From Oscillospiraceae bacterium (GTDB taxonomy: Bacteria > Bacillota > Clostridia > Oscillospirales > Oscillospiraceae): a stretch of 64,000 bases of DNA. Each line of letters opens with the position of its first letter. Position 1 is the first letter of the stretch. The stretch lies in assembly GCA_015067975.1 (NCBI GenBank), contig SVLK01000003.1, forward strand, positions 53,399-117,398, in the 5' to 3' direction. This document shows, piece by piece, positions 42,876-52,539 of this stretch. The notes beneath the pieces were generated by a model. The model worked only from the letters and a program-made list of their open reading frames with translations, made no database searches and was not told the origin of the DNA. The translations under genes were made by a program, and so were the position numbers.

Positions 42876-43864
42876 AGCTTGACCCCCTCGCCCTCTTCGC
42901 AGACACCCAGCACATACGCATCGGGGATCAGCTTAAGGGCAGTATCCACATCGGCACTGTCCATCACAACGCACATGCCCACGCCCATGTTATAGGTGTT
43001 GAACATATCGCGCTCGGGCACATTGCCGGCCTCAGCGATCTTGTGGAAGATCTCGGGGATACGGACGTTCTTCTTTTCAATGCTGGCGCAGATACCGTCG
43101 GGCAGAGCACGGGGAATGTTCTCATAGAAGCCGCCGCCGGTGATATGGGCACAGGCCTTGATTTTGATCTGCTCATTGAGCGCCAGAATATCTTTAACAT
43201 AGATGCGGGTAGGAACCAGCAGTTCTGCGCCCAGAGGGCCGGCAAGCTGCTCTTCGGTAAATACCTTGCGCACCAGAGAGAAACCGTTGGAGTGCACGCC
43301 GCTGGAGGGGATAGCCACGATCACATCGCCGGCCTTGACGGTGCTCTTATCGAACATCTTCTCCTTATCCACGATACCCACAGCAAAGCCGGCCAGGTCG
43401 TACTCATCCTCGGGCATCAGGCCGGGATGCTCGGCAGTTTCGCCGCCGATCAGTGCCGCGCCGGACTGCACGCAGCCCTCTGCCACACCGCTGACGATCT
43501 CAGCGATCTTCTCGGGGACATTCTTGCCGCAGGCAATATAGTCCAGGAAAAACAGGGGCTTGGCACCGCAGCAGATGATGTCGTTGACGCACATGGCAAC
43601 GGCGTCAATTCCGATGGTGTCGTGCTTATCCTGCAGATAAGCCAGTTTTACTTTCGTACCGCAGCCATCCGTGCCGGAAACCAACACAGGCTCCTTCATG
43701 CCGGCCAAATCCAGCAGGAACGAACCGCCGAAACCACCGATGGTATCGATGGCGCCGGAAGTCTTGGTGCGGGCGATATGCTTCTTCATCAGTTCCACTG
43801 CCTGATAACCGGCGGTGATATCCACACCGGCTGCAGCGTAGGAGGCGGAGTAGCTCTTGCTCAT
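42869..43864 (-). CDS. purM: Phosphoribosylformylglycinamidine cyclo-ligase
   Basis: A 331-residue AIR synthetase. The N-terminus SYAAAGVDITAGYQAVELMKKHI, the block LVSGTDGCGTKVKLAYLQDKHDTIGIDAVAMCVNDIICCGAKPLFFLDYIACGK, GGETAEHPGLM and IPSSGVHSNGFSLVRKVF are all classical PurM. Length slightly below the usual 345. Between purF (34-nt gap upstream) and purN (7-nt overlap) in the operon. Confidence 0.97.
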   Translation of the reverse strand: MSKSYSASYAAAGVDITAGYQAVELMKKHIARTKTSGAIDTIGGFGGSFLLDLAGMKEPVLVSGTDGCGTKVKLAYLQDKHDTIGIDAVAMCVNDIICCGAKPLFFLDYIACGKNVPEKIAEIVSGVAEGCVQSGAALIGGETAEHPGLMPEDEYDLAGFAVGIVDKEKMFDKSTVKAGDVIVAIPSSGVHSNGFSLVRKVFTEEQLAGPLGAELLVPTRIYVKDILALNEQIKIKACAHITGGGFYENIPRALPDGICASIEKKNVRIPEIFHKIAEAGNVPERDMFNTYNMGVGMCVVMDSADVDTALKLIPDAYVLGVCEEGEGVKLW

Positions 43865-43898
43865 GTCACTTCTCGCTTTCTCAATATATTTCTCTAAA

Positions 43899-45320
43899 TT
43901 ATTCCTTACCGGTCCAGCAGTAGGTGCAGACCTTGCAGCGGTCGATGCCGATGGAATCCAACAGGCCGTCCAGACTCTGGAACCCCATGGAGTCGAAGCC
44001 GAACTTATCGCAGATGGCCTGGAGCATCTTCTTGCCGCGCTCTGTATTGCGGTTGGTATACTCTTCGATATATTTCATGCCTTCTTCGCCTTCCAGCTCC
44101 ACAATGATACGACGCACCAGAAGATCCATCTCCGACTTATTGCGGGAGAAGTTCAGGTATTTGCAGCTATAGGCCAAAGGCGGGCAGGCGCAGCGCATAT
44201 GCACTTCCTTGGCACCGCTGTCGCGTAAAAAGTCCACCGTTTCACCCAGCTGGGTGCCGCGGACCACAGAGTCGTCCACCAGCAGCAGTTTCTTATCGCG
44301 GATCAGCTCAGGCACAGGAATCTGCTTCATTTCAGCCACCTGATTGCGCAGGCTCTGGTTGCTGCCCATAAAGGAACGGGCCCAAGTGGGGGTATACTTC
44401 ACAAAAGGACGGCCAAAGGGCTTGTGACTGGCGTTGGCGTAGCCGATGGCGTGGGGAATGCCGGAATCGGGCATACCGGCCACAATATCCACATCGGGCA
44501 TCAGCCCATCTCTCATATCGTCCAGTGCCATGATCTCGCCGTTGCGGCAGCGCATCACTTCCACGTTGCTGCCTTCGTAGTTGGAGTTGGGATAGCCGTA
44601 GTAGCTCCACAGGAAGCCACAGATACGCATCTCGTCTGCTGCAGGAGAGAGGGTCTTCCAGCCTTCAGCCGTAACCTCCACAATCTCGCGGGGACCCAGT
44701 TCATAGGCATCTTCATAGCCCAGCTTATGGTAAGCGAAGGACTCAAAGGAAATGCAGCAGCCTTCCTCACTCTGGCCGATCAGCATGGGCAGGCGCCCCA
44801 TCTTATCGCGGGCAGCAATGATCTTGTCACCCTGCAGAATAATAATCGTGGCGGTGCCTTCGATCAGATCCTGGGCATGCAGAATGCCCTCCACCAGAGA
44901 ATCTTTTTGGTTAATCAGCGCTGCCACCAACTCCGTGCTGTTGACAGAACCGGAGCTCATGGCCATGAACTGATGACCGTGGTCGGAAAAATACTCCTCC
45001 ACCAGCTGCTCGGCATTGTTGATCAAGCCCACCATGGCGATGGCATAAAGGCCCAGATGGGAGCGCACCAACAGAGGCTGAGGATCACTGGCGCTGATGC
45101 AGCCGATACCGCTGCAGCCGCGGAAGTCAGGCAGATCCTTGGCAAACTTGGTGCGGAAAGGCGTCGTCTCAATATTGTGGATCTGACGCTGATAACCATC
45201 ATTGCTGTCGTAGATCAACATTCCGCCGCGGCGGGTGCCCAGATGAGAATGGTAGTCTACGCCAAAGAACACATCACTAACGATGTCGCGGTTCGCAACC
45301 GCTCCGAAAAAGCCACCCAT
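43899..45320 (-). CDS. purF: Amidophosphoribosyltransferase homologue lacking the N-terminal cysteine
   Basis: A 473-residue PurF-family protein: first committed purine step, PRPP plus ammonia to phosphoribosylamine. The phosphoribosyltransferase loop [19 protein letters not shown] is intact, as are [35 protein letters not shown] and the C-terminal [12 protein letters not shown]. The glutaminase domain is recognisable ([40 protein letters not shown]) but the protein starts MGGFFGAV, with no cysteine where mature PurF has its nucleophile at residue 1 (normally CGIVGI or CGVFG). It begins on the last base of the purC stop. It may use free ammonia or a separate glutaminase. Confidence 0.9.
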   Translation of the reverse strand: MGGFFGAVANRDIVSDVFFGVDYHSHLGTRRGGMLIYDSNDGYQRQIHNIETTPFRTKFAKDLPDFRGCSGIGCISASDPQPLLVRSHLGLYAIAMVGLINNAEQLVEEYFSDHGHQFMAMSSGSVNSTELVAALINQKDSLVEGILHAQDLIEGTATIIILQGDKIIAARDKMGRLPMLIGQSEEGCCISFESFAYHKLGYEDAYELGPREIVEVTAEGWKTLSPAADEMRICGFLWSYYGYPNSNYEGSNVEVMRCRNGEIMALDDMRDGLMPDVDIVAGMPDSGIPHAIGYANASHKPFGRPFVKYTPTWARSFMGSNQSLRNQVAEMKQIPVPELIRDKKLLLVDDSVVRGTQLGETVDFLRDSGAKEVHMRCACPPLAYSCKYLNFSRNKSEMDLLVRRIIVELEGEEGMKYIEEYTNRNTERGKKMLQAICDKFGFDSMGFQSLDGLLDSIGIDRCKVCTYCWTGKE

Positions 45321-46000
45321 TATGCAAAGAACAGGCCGTTGAGGGTCATAGGATCGATATACTCGCCGTTCTTATAAACGCGCATATTGCCGGAGGCGAT
45401 CTCATCGATCAGCATGACATTACCGTCGGCATCATAGCCGAACTCAAACTTGATATCGTACAGATCCAGGCCCTTTTCTTTCAGGTCATCGGCCACGATC
45501 TTCGTGATCTTCTGGGTCATATCCTTCAGATCATCATACTGCTTGGCGGTCATCACGCCCAGATCCACCAGACCGTCCTTGGTGACCAGCGGGTCGCCCT
45601 TTTCGTCGTTCTTAAAGGTGGTTTCCACGTAAGCGGGCAGATCCTGACCCAGCTCGCAGTAATCGCTGTAACGGCGGTAGAAGGAACCCACAGCCTTATA
45701 GCGGCAAATGACTTCCAGACCCTTACCGAACACCTTGGCGGCCTTGACTTCCATGGTGGTATCGGCCAGATTGGCGGACACATAGTGAGTCAGGATGCCG
45801 GCGGCATTGATCTTCTCAAAGAAATAGATGGACATGCGCAGATTCACATCGCCCACACCCTCGATGGTCAGGCCGACGCTATTCTCGCCCGGATCAAACA
45901 CGCCGTCCTTGCCGGTGCAGTCATCCTTAAACTTCAGCAGGCAGTTGCCGTTTTCCAGAGCGTAAACATTCTTGGTCTTGCCGGTGTACATCAGTTTCAT
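45320..46000 (-). CDS. purC: SAICAR synthetase
   Basis: A 226-residue enzyme coupling CAIR and aspartate. The start [82 protein letters not shown] and [32 protein letters not shown] are diagnostic. The RRY in place of the common RY/RLP loop and the GEN block match the clostridial sub-type. AGGAGGA ribosome site. Lies between purE (41-nt gap) and purF (1-nt overlap). Confidence 0.96.
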   Translation of the reverse strand: MKLMYTGKTKNVYALENGNCLLKFKDDCTGKDGVFDPGENSVGLTIEGVGDVNLRMSIYFFEKINAAGILTHYVSANLADTTMEVKAAKVFGKGLEVICRYKAVGSFYRRYSDYCELGQDLPAYVETTFKNDEKGDPLVTKDGLVDLGVMTAKQYDDLKDMTQKITKIVADDLKEKGLDLYDIKFEFGYDADGNVMLIDEIASGNMRVYKNGEYIDPMTLNGLFFA

Positions 46001-46041
46001 AAATTTTTCCTCCTGATTATTAAAACACGTTTGGTTGATAC

Positions 46042-46530
46042 TTACTGGTATTTGGTACGCAGCTCGGCATCCTTGGCCAGTACTGCGGCAGTTTCTTTTG
46101 CGCGGGCGTCGGCCAGCTTCTGCGCCAATCCCTCGTCCGTGACGGCCAGAATTTCAATGGCCAGCAGTGCCGCGTTCTTCGCTCCGTCAATGGCCACGGT
46201 GGCCACAGGGATACCGGAGGGCATCATCACGGTGGACAACAGCGCATCCATGCCGTCCAGATTGGTGGACTTGCAGGGAATGCCGATCACCGGCAGCGTA
46301 GTATTGGCAGCCAGTGCGCCAGCCAGATGGGCTGCCATACCGGCAGCGGCAATTAAAACAGAAAACCCGCTCTGACGCGCAGAGGCAGCAAAATCCCTTG
46401 CTTCCTCCGGACACCGATGAGCGGACAACACACGTACCTCCACAGGAACACCAAATTCCTGCAGCACTTTGATTCCTTTTTCTACGATGGGCATATCGCT
46501 GTAGCTGCCCATGACAATTCCGACTTTCAT
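46042..46530 (-). CDS. purE: N5-carboxyaminoimidazole ribonucleotide mutase (PurE)
   Basis: A 162-residue Pur[47 protein letters not shown] shows the GS-S/D-P and SAHR active site segments, followed by [27 protein letters not shown]. The GSYSDMP (rather than GSDSDLP) start and the AGMAAHLAG block are class I-like. It is the first gene of the operon behind a ZTP riboswitch. purK is not in the window, so whether CO2 or N5-CAIR is the substrate cannot be told from here. Confidence 0.95.
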   Translation of the reverse strand: MKVGIVMGSYSDMPIVEKGIKVLQEFGVPVEVRVLSAHRCPEEARDFAASARQSGFSVLIAAAGMAAHLAGALAANTTLPVIGIPCKSTNLDGMDALLSTVMMPSGIPVATVAIDGAKNAALLAIEILAVTDEGLAQKLADARAKETAAVLAKDAELRTKYQ

Positions 46531-46545
46531 TCGCTTGCCTCCTTA

Positions 46546-46652
46546 GAAAAGTAAAAAGACAGACCGACCTGCTGGAGGTTCAGTCTGCCCAGGCGGTCGG
46601 CATATCCCCTATGCGATTCCCTCGTGGTGACCCACTTCCGCCAGTAGCCGCA
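46546..46652 (-). ncRNA. ZTP (pfl) riboswitch of the purine operon
   Basis: On the minus strand, the hallmark ACTGGCGGAAGTGGGTCACCAC is followed by a variable linker and GCCGACCGCCTGGGC. The GGGC opens a terminator stem (GGGCAGACTGAACC pairing with GGTCGGTCTGTC) followed by TTTTTAC. It is organised exactly like the fhs riboswitch in this window. Confidence 0.93.
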
Positions 46653-46672
46653 TAGTTTCTCATGATAGCTTT

Positions 46673-46701
46673 ATTATATTCGTCGCGACTTTTTTCGTCA
46701 A
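46673..46701 (-). promoter_or_regulatory. Promoter of the purine operon
   Basis: Minus-strand TTGACG (46696-46701), 17 bp, TATAAT (46673-46678), about 20 nt before the ZTP aptamer. Confidence 0.88.
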
Positions 46702-46839
46702 TGCCGAAAATGCACAATATTATACCTTGTTTTGATAGCTGCGTTCAGTTTTTTTTATGGCTCACCCGTTTGCCATTACCTATGGTTGAATCTGTCAAAA
46801 ATGAACGTCAAAATCTGCGTATATTTTCCATTTTAGGTG

Positions 46840-46868
46840 TTGGCGAACGGCACTTTGCGTGTTATACT
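46840..46868 (+). promoter_or_regulatory. Promoter of guaB
   Basis: TTGGCG (46840-46845), 17 bp, TATACT (46863-46868). The 80-nt leader contains a TTTCA...TGAAA hairpin with a TTTTCCGGGGGAA interior near 46900-46922; no known riboswitch was recognised in it. Confidence 0.75.
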
Positions 46869-46954
46869 TTCATAAATACTTATGTATTACCGGATGTTTC
46901 ATTTTCCGGGGGAAGTGAAATTTCCTTTAAAATCTGTATGTGAGGTGTCGCGCC

Positions 46955-48457
46955 ATGGCTTATTTCTTCTCTGAACCGTCCCATACCTTTAACGAGTATC
47001 TGCTGGTTCCCGGTTATTCTTCCAGCGAGTGCATCCCGGCTGCCGTTTCTCTGGAAACGCCTCTGGTCCGCTATCGCAAAGGTGAGCAGCCTGCTCTGTC
47101 TTTGAAGATCCCCATGATCTCTGCCATCATGCAGTCCGTCTCCGGTGAGAGACTGGCCATCGCATTGGCCCGCGAAGGCGGCGTGTCCTTCATCTACGGC
47201 TCTCAGAGCATCGAGAGCGAAGCCGCCATGGTAGCCGCTGTCAAGCGCTACAAGGCCGGCTTTGTGGAGAGCAACTCCAACATCACCCCCGACAAGACTC
47301 TGGCAGACATTCTGGAGTTGAAGGAAAAGACCGGTCACTCCACCGTGGCTGTCACCGATGACGGCACTTCCCACGGCAAGCTGCTGGGTATCGTCACCGG
47401 CCGCGATTACCGCGTCAGCCGTATGTCCATGGATGAGAAGGTTTCCTCCTTCATGACTCCTTTGGAAAAGCTGATCACCGCCCCTGAAGGCACTTCCCTG
47501 AAAGTGGCCAATGATATTATCTGGGACCACAAGCTCAATGCACTGCCCATCGTGGACAGTGAGGGCCAGCTGTGCTCCTTCGTATTCCGCAAGGACTATG
47601 AGAACCACAAGAGCAATCCTCTGGAAATGCTGGATGCCCACAAGCGTTATGTGGTAGGCGCCGGTATCAACACCCGCGACTATGCCGAGCGCGTGCCTGC
47701 TCTGGTGGAAGCCGGTGCTGACGTGCTGTGCATCGACTCTTCCGAAGGCTTCTCCGAATGGCAAAAGCTGACCATCGAATGGATCCGCGAGCATTACGGT
47801 GAAGATGTCAAGGTAGGCGCCGGCAACGTGGTAGATCGCGAAGGCTTCCGTTTCCTGGCCGACTGCGGCGCCGACTTCATCAAGGTCGGTATCGGCGGCG
47901 GCTCCATCTGCATCACCCGCGAAACCAAGGGTATCGGCCGTGGTCAGGCTACCGCTCTGATCGAGGTTTGTAAGGCCCGTGATGAGTATTTCGAGGAAAC
48001 CGGTATTTATGTGCCCGTCTGCTCCGACGGCGGCATCGTGCATGACCATCACATCACGCTGGCACTGGCCATGGGTGCCGACTTCGTGATGTTGGGCCGC
48101 TACTTCGCCCGTTTCGATGAGAGCCCCACCGCCAAGGTCAATGTGGGCGGAACCATCATGAAGGAGTACTGGGGCGAAGGCTCCAGCCGCGCCCGCAACT
48201 GGCAGCGCTACGACATGGGCGGCGCCAAGAAGCTGAGCTTCGAAGAAGGCGTGGATTCCTACGTTCCCTATGCCGGTCATCTGGCAGACGGTGTAGCCAC
48301 CACGCTGGCCAAGGTTCGTTCCACTATGTGCAACTGCGGTGCTCTGACTATCCCCGAACTGCAGCGCAAGGCCCGTTTGACGCTGGTGTCCTCCGTGTCC
48401 ATCGTGGAAGGCGGCGCACACGACGTGGTGCTGCGCGCCTCTAAACAGGAAGTATAA
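46955..48457 (+). CDS. guaB: IMP dehydrogenase
   Basis: A 500-residue enzyme oxidising IMP to XMP with NAD, the branch to guanine nucleotides. Barrel motifs: [36 protein letters not shown], the two CBS domains (about residues 95-215: [34 protein letters not shown]), [14 protein letters not shown], and the catalytic cysteine loop [61 protein letters not shown]. The GGGSICIT version and the 500-residue length are those of the clostridial/Bacteroides sub-group. ATG 46955 with GAGGTG is preferred over a GTG 15 nt upstream. Divergent from the purine operon. Confidence 0.95.
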   Translation: MAYFFSEPSHTFNEYLLVPGYSSSECIPAAVSLETPLVRYRKGEQPALSLKIPMISAIMQSVSGERLAIALAREGGVSFIYGSQSIESEAAMVAAVKRYKAGFVESNSNITPDKTLADILELKEKTGHSTVAVTDDGTSHGKLLGIVTGRDYRVSRMSMDEKVSSFMTPLEKLITAPEGTSLKVANDIIWDHKLNALPIVDSEGQLCSFVFRKDYENHKSNPLEMLDAHKRYVVGAGINTRDYAERVPALVEAGADVLCIDSSEGFSEWQKLTIEWIREHYGEDVKVGAGNVVDREGFRFLADCGADFIKVGIGGGSICITRETKGIGRGQATALIEVCKARDEYFEETGIYVPVCSDGGIVHDHHITLALAMGADFVMLGRYFARFDESPTAKVNVGGTIMKEYWGEGSSRARNWQRYDMGGAKKLSFEEGVDSYVPYAGHLADGVATTLAKVRSTMCNCGALTIPELQRKARLTLVSSVSIVEGGAHDVVLRASKQEV

Positions 48458-48468
48458 GTATATACACC

Positions 48469-48502
48469 AATCCCCGGTCTGCCACAGGCCGGGGATTGAT
48501 TT
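48469..48502 (+). terminator. Terminator after guaB
   Basis: AATCCCCGG / CCGGGGATT stem followed by GATTTTAG. Confidence 0.8.
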
Positions 48503-48573
48503 TAGCTATGATTGCAATATGAAGCAGGATATGGTATCTTAAAGTTAATATAATCAATGATTGGAGTACTGTT

Positions 48574-49011
48574 ATGGATAAAAAGCAAGCATGGATCCAG
48601 CTGGTGGAGGAAAAGTCCCAGCACTATCTGAATCTGAACGACGGCGGCTTTGACGAGATGATGCACGTACATCTGGCACGCTGCAACTATGAGGAGAAGT
48701 CCGTCACCTATGCCTTCCCTACCCAGAAATGGCAGATCAACGAAAAAGGCGGCATTCACGGCGGCGCCATCGCCGGCATGTTTGATACCGCATTCGGCGT
48801 CGTGGCCAATTTCACCGCCGGTGAAAACGAGGCAACCACCACCGACATGACTATCTCCTTCCTGCGGGGTGTAGACTACGGCATGGATCTGGAACTGACG
48901 GTTTATATCGTCAAGGCAGGCCGCAGCCTGATCCGTCAGCGCGCAGAGCTGACCGATGCCGCCACCGGTAAACTGCTGGCCACCGCCAGCGGCAGCTGGA
49001 TGCCTCTGTAA
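48574..49011 (+). CDS. PaaI-type hotdog thioesterase
   Basis: A 145-residue single hotdog domain of the PaaI/YbgC-type acyl-CoA thioesterases. The signature is KGGIHGGAIAGMFDTAFGVVANF (G-x-x-H-G-G followed by the helix with a catalytic Asp) and TTTDMTISFLRGVDYGMDLELTVYIVKAGRSLIRQRAEL. Hydrolyses a CoA thioester of unknown nature. The ATG at 48574 follows GGAGTACTGTT. It is 26 nt before the NERD-domain gene and probably transcribed with it. Confidence 0.88.
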   Translation: MDKKQAWIQLVEEKSQHYLNLNDGGFDEMMHVHLARCNYEEKSVTYAFPTQKWQINEKGGIHGGAIAGMFDTAFGVVANFTAGENEATTTDMTISFLRGVDYGMDLELTVYIVKAGRSLIRQRAELTDAATGKLLATASGSWMPL

Positions 49012-49037
49012 AATAAACTTTTTCTTAGGATGTTACT

Positions 49038-49961
49038 ATGGGTCTTTTTGATAGATTGAATACCCCTGTGTTTTATGCAGATAACAGCACTGCAGCTGCG
49101 CAATTAGAAGAACTGGAGGCACTCCAATCCAAAGCAACCGGCGAAACCGCATCTCTCATCGAGAGCGAAATCAAAAATGTGCGTGCCGGAATCTCCGGTG
49201 AAAAGCAAATTCGCTATGAACTAGAAAACAGCCATCTGCCCATGTATGTGCTTCACGATATTTATCTTGAACACAACGGGCTTACCGCACAGATTGATTA
49301 TTTAATTATTACGCGCCGTCATATTTTCGTTATTGAATGCAAGAATTTGTTTGGAAATATCGAAATTAATAATACCGGCGATTTTATCCGTACTATCCCC
49401 GACGGAAAAAGAACAAAACGTGAAGGAATCTACTCCCCAATCACGCAAAACAGGCGTCACCTGGAGTTAATTAAACAAATTCGAGCCGAAGAAAAAAGTG
49501 TTCTTACCAAATTTCTTTTCGAGAAATCATTTTATAATACTTACAACCCAATTGTTGTTTTGGCCAACCCCAAAACTGTTCTTCTCGCCAAATATGCGAA
49601 AAAAGAGGTGCGTGAGCAGGTCATTCGCGCGGATCAGTTGGTATCCTATATCCGCCGGGTAGACGCTTCCTCTGATTCCTTGCCGATGAGCGATAAAGAG
49701 ATGGAAGAGTTGGCCGCTTTTTTTGCCGGAGCGCACAAAGAAAACAAAACTGATTATCTTGAGAAGTTTCGCAAGCTGGTTGCAGATTCCGAAGTTCCCG
49801 AGGAACCCCAGGAAACACAGCAGTCCACAGGTTTGGTATGCCCTAAATGTGGTGCCCCCATGGTTAAAAGAATTGCCAAAAAGGGCATCAACGCAGGAAA
49901 TGAGTTTTGGGGCTGCTCCCGCTATCCAAGTTGTCGTTGTATTGTTAACACTACTGAATAG
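49038..49961 (+). CDS. NERD domain protein with C-terminal topoisomerase-type zinc finger
   Basis: A 307-residue protein. A NERD (nuclease-related) domain lies at about residues 50-170, with acidic site residues in TAQIDYLIITRRHIFVIECKN (Asp and the ECK pair), GEKQIRYEL at its start and RTKREGIYSPITQNRRHLELI behind it. A C-terminal four-cysteine finger, CPKCGAPMVKRIAKKG...FWGCSRYPSCRC, is like those of topoisomerase I and NERD nucleases. It may act on DNA; defence or repair roles have been proposed for the family but not proven here. The middle of the gene is AT-richer than its neighbours, suggesting transfer. Confidence 0.88.
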   Translation: MGLFDRLNTPVFYADNSTAAAQLEELEALQSKATGETASLIESEIKNVRAGISGEKQIRYELENSHLPMYVLHDIYLEHNGLTAQIDYLIITRRHIFVIECKNLFGNIEINNTGDFIRTIPDGKRTKREGIYSPITQNRRHLELIKQIRAEEKSVLTKFLFEKSFYNTYNPIVVLANPKTVLLAKYAKKEVREQVIRADQLVSYIRRVDASSDSLPMSDKEMEELAAFFAGAHKENKTDYLEKFRKLVADSEVPEEPQETQQSTGLVCPKCGAPMVKRIAKKGINAGNEFWGCSRYPSCRCIVNTTE

Positions 49962-49964
49962 CAA

Positions 49965-50000
49965 AAGGTCGTGCATCGAACGATGCACGACCTTTTGATG
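49965..50000. terminator. Terminator between NERD and DUF1295 genes
   Basis: AAAGGTCGTGCATCG / CGATGCACGACCTTT perfect 15-bp stem with AA loop, then TGATGTACTTTT. Confidence 0.88.
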
Positions 50001-50006
50001 TACTTT

Positions 50007-50810
50007 TCAGGCAACCAGCCACTTGTACTTCTCCACGCTGTACAGCGGGATGAAGGGAACCATGATGGGCACGGTTTTCACATACTGCTGATACTCGGGA
50101 TCATTACCATAGTTCTTGTTCTGGCGCAGTTCCAGACGGCGGGCGCCGGAGAACATGACGAAAATGATACCCACATAGCCGATGGCCACCACCAGCCACT
50201 GCCAGCCGCTGACAGCACCGATACCGCTGATCAGCACGCCGGTCCAGAAAGTCATCTCGCCCAGATAGTTGGGGCAGCGGACGATGCGGTACAGACCCGT
50301 ATCCACAAAGCGCTTGGGATTGATCTTCTTGGCAGCGTTCTTTTGCAGGTCGGCCACAGACTCAAAGGACACACCGAACAGCATCACGGCAGCGCCCACA
50401 TAGGTCCATACATTGGTGCCGCTGCCATTGAACAGGCGATAGAATACGGCAGAAACCTGCGTAGCATACAGCAGCGCACAGGTGACCCAAATGGCGATCT
50501 TGACACCGAAAGGCACCGTATTACCATCCTTGATCTCACCGGTCATATTCTTCTTATAAGAGCTGCTCTTCAGTTCGCGAATGGCCAGATAACCGCCCAA
50601 ACGCAGGCCGTAGAGAATGAACAGCACACAGCAAATAATGGTGCCGGCACTCAGCGTTTCACCGTAGAGCAGCAGCATCAACAGGCCTTCACCGGCAATG
50701 GAGAAGCCGTAACCGAGGGAGATGAACCAGACGTAATTTTTAAAACCGATAGAACTGATGACCATAGCGGCAGCAAACAGCAGCCAGATCGTTCCGGGCA
50801 AAACAGGCAT
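50007..50810 (-). CDS. DUF1295 / steroid 5-alpha-reductase-like membrane protein
   Basis: A 267-residue membrane protein with about seven helices. The C-terminal block RFVDTGLYRIVRCPNYLGEMTFWTGVLISG followed by GARRLELRQNKNYG is the DUF1295/isoprenylcysteine methyltransferase-like (ICMT-fold) signature where R-x-P-NY-x-GE binds cofactor. Known relatives include steroid reductases and lipid methyltransferases; substrate here is unknown. AGGAGGA precedes the ATG. Monocistronic. Confidence 0.85.
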   Translation of the reverse strand: MPVLPGTIWLLFAAAMVISSIGFKNYVWFISLGYGFSIAGEGLLMLLLYGETLSAGTIICCVLFILYGLRLGGYLAIRELKSSSYKKNMTGEIKDGNTVPFGVKIAIWVTCALLYATQVSAVFYRLFNGSGTNVWTYVGAAVMLFGVSFESVADLQKNAAKKINPKRFVDTGLYRIVRCPNYLGEMTFWTGVLISGIGAVSGWQWLVVAIGYVGIIFVMFSGARRLELRQNKNYGNDPEYQQYVKTVPIMVPFIPLYSVEKYKWLVA

Positions 50811-50891
50811 ATGCGTTTCCTCCTGATAACAAATAATGTTGTATTTTACAACACTATTTCTGCCTGCACAAGGAGGGTATGTTCATAAAAA

Positions 50892-50926
50892 CACAGCAGC
50901 CGGACTGCTCTGTCCGGCTGCTGCGC
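50892..50926 (-). terminator. Terminator after galK
   Basis: Twelve-bp stem CAGCAGCCGGAC / GTCCGGCTGCTG with TGTTTTTATG on the minus strand. Confidence 0.85.
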
Positions 50927-50934
50927 TGATTCTT

Positions 50935-52086
50935 CTAACTCTGTTTTTCCCGTTTTCCTCCGTCAGCGCGGATCGTTAACACATGGCAGCTGCCCTGTCC
51001 CAGTACTGCTTCTATGCCGCTGCGGAACGAATTCAGCAAATCCAGCGGCACAAAGGCCTGTACCGTACCGGCAAAACCACCGCCGTGGACACGGTAAGCG
51101 CCGCGGCCTTGCAGCAGCGTATCACACAGCGCCAACGCTACTGCCACTGCCTGTTGCTGCACCGCACCGGCAGGCGTAATGTTCTGCAGATACATCCACG
51201 AGCTGCGGCCGGACTCTTTGACCAGTTCCAAAAAGGCATCAAAGTCACCGGAACGCAGAGCCTGCGCCTGCAGTTCCACACGTTCATTCTCCGCATACAC
51301 ATGCATGGCACGCAAAATGGCGCGGTCCGGCACATTGCCGCGCAGACGGGGCAGTGCAGTATAAAACTCACTTCGGGGAATCTGACGCAGTACTTCTTTG
51401 CCGAAAAAGGCGCAGATTTCCCGCAATTCTTCCGTAATGGCCGCGTACTCTCCCGTCAATTCTGCATGGTCTGCGCCGGTATCGATGATACAAAGGGCAT
51501 GACCGGCTGCAGCAAAATCAAAGTCGATGCGCTCCACCACCGGGCAGGAGGGATAGGCAAAGTCGATCATCACCATGCCGCCCACCGCCGAGGCCATCTG
51601 ATCCATCAAACCGCAGGGTTTACCGAAATAGACGTTTTCGGCGTACTGGCCAATGCGGGCGACCTCTGCCGGTGCGAGGGAAGCATCAAAAAAGAGATGG
51701 TTGAGAATGGTGCCCATCAGTACCTCAAAAGCCGCCGAAGAGCTCAAACCGCTGCCGGGCAGTACCGTGGAGTGTACTTTTGCCTCGAAGCCCTGTACTT
51801 TAGCGCCTCGGCGCACAAATTCCGCGGCGATTCCACGTACCAGCGCTGCCGTGGTATTCTTCTCTTCCTCGCGCAGTTCCAAATCGTCCAGATGTACCTC
51901 TACCGGTGCATAGCCGTCCGACACAACGCGAATCACATCGCTGCCGTTCAGCGTCACCTCCGCCGTGGTTTCCAGATCTACTGCCGCTGCCAGTACGCAG
52001 CCGCGCTGATGGTCTGTATGATTGCCGCCGATTTCTGTGCGTCCCGGCGCAGAAAAGCGATAAATTGTCTGCGTAAGTGCCGCCAT
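50935..52086 (-). CDS. galK: Galactokinase
   Basis: A 383-residue GHMP kinase phosphorylating galactose for the Leloir pathway. PGRTEIGGNHTDHQRGCVLAAAV is the galactokinase N-terminal signature, with the ATP loop LPGSGLSSSAAFEVLMG and C-terminal VHGGGFAGTVQAFVP. The E-I-G-G-N-H-T-D-H motif differs from the more common EHTDYN. ATG 52086 is favoured because AGGAGG lies seven bases upstream. No galT or galE is adjacent; the only neighbour is a small membrane-anchored protein upstream with a 17-nt gap. Confidence 0.92.
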   Translation of the reverse strand: MAALTQTIYRFSAPGRTEIGGNHTDHQRGCVLAAAVDLETTAEVTLNGSDVIRVVSDGYAPVEVHLDDLELREEEKNTTAALVRGIAAEFVRRGAKVQGFEAKVHSTVLPGSGLSSSAAFEVLMGTILNHLFFDASLAPAEVARIGQYAENVYFGKPCGLMDQMASAVGGMVMIDFAYPSCPVVERIDFDFAAAGHALCIIDTGADHAELTGEYAAITEELREICAFFGKEVLRQIPRSEFYTALPRLRGNVPDRAILRAMHVYAENERVELQAQALRSGDFDAFLELVKESGRSSWMYLQNITPAGAVQQQAVAVALALCDTLLQGRGAYRVHGGGFAGTVQAFVPLDLLNSFRSGIEAVLGQGSCHVLTIRADGGKREKQS

Positions 52087-52103
52087 ATTGCCGCCTCCTG
52101 TGG

Positions 52104-52334
52104 TCAAGGTTCTTCCACATTGTTGAAGATCTCAATGCCAAAGATCTCAACGATCGTTCCTTCGATAAAGTCTTCCGGTGCGTTGATATCCGGATTCAGC
52201 CGATGTACATCCTGCACGCTGTACAAAATAGCTTTGTACTCCACTGTGCCACCGTCTTTATACCGCAGCGGCACGGGAAAGAGCAGCACTGCCGCAACCA
52301 ATACCGCTGCTACCGCCAGCAATCGACTTTTCAC
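52104..52334 (-). CDS. Small membrane-anchored protein of unknown function
   Basis: A 76-residue protein starting at GTG 52334 behind AAAGGG: a membrane helix SRLLAVAAVLVAAVLLFPVPL, then RYKDGGTVEYKAILYSVQDVHRLN and an acidic tail with GTIVEIFGIEIFNNVEEP. Similar short proteins with a leading helix and the YKDGGTxEYxAxLY pattern recur in Clostridia without a function. It lies 17 nt before galK and shares its strand. A longer frame to 52493 has no ribosome site. Confidence 0.6.
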   Translation of the reverse strand: MKSRLLAVAAVLVAAVLLFPVPLRYKDGGTVEYKAILYSVQDVHRLNPDINAPEDFIEGTIVEIFGIEIFNNVEEP

Positions 52335-52461
52335 GTAATTCACGCCCTTTCTGCATTTTTGGAAATTATACCATTCCCATCGGCAATTGGCAAGATTGGT
52401 GCGGAGGAACCGGCGGGCGCTCTTTTTCTCACTTAAATTGATACAAAAATCGACATCTGTC

Positions 52462-52490
52462 TTGTTTGTTTGAAAAAACGGTGGTAGAAT
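52462..52490 (+). promoter_or_regulatory. Promoter of the NCS2 permease
   Basis: TTGTTT (52462-52467), 17 bp, TAGAAT (52485-52490). No purine riboswitch fold was recognised in the short leader. Confidence 0.65.
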
Positions 52491-52539
52491 CAAACCGTTG
52501 AGTCCAAACCAACACTATTAAGAAAGGTATTTGAGAGAG

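Noticed and set aside
46880..48421. 513-codon minus-strand frame opposite guaB
   Set aside because: Antisense shadow of IMP dehydrogenase; no start signal and odd composition.
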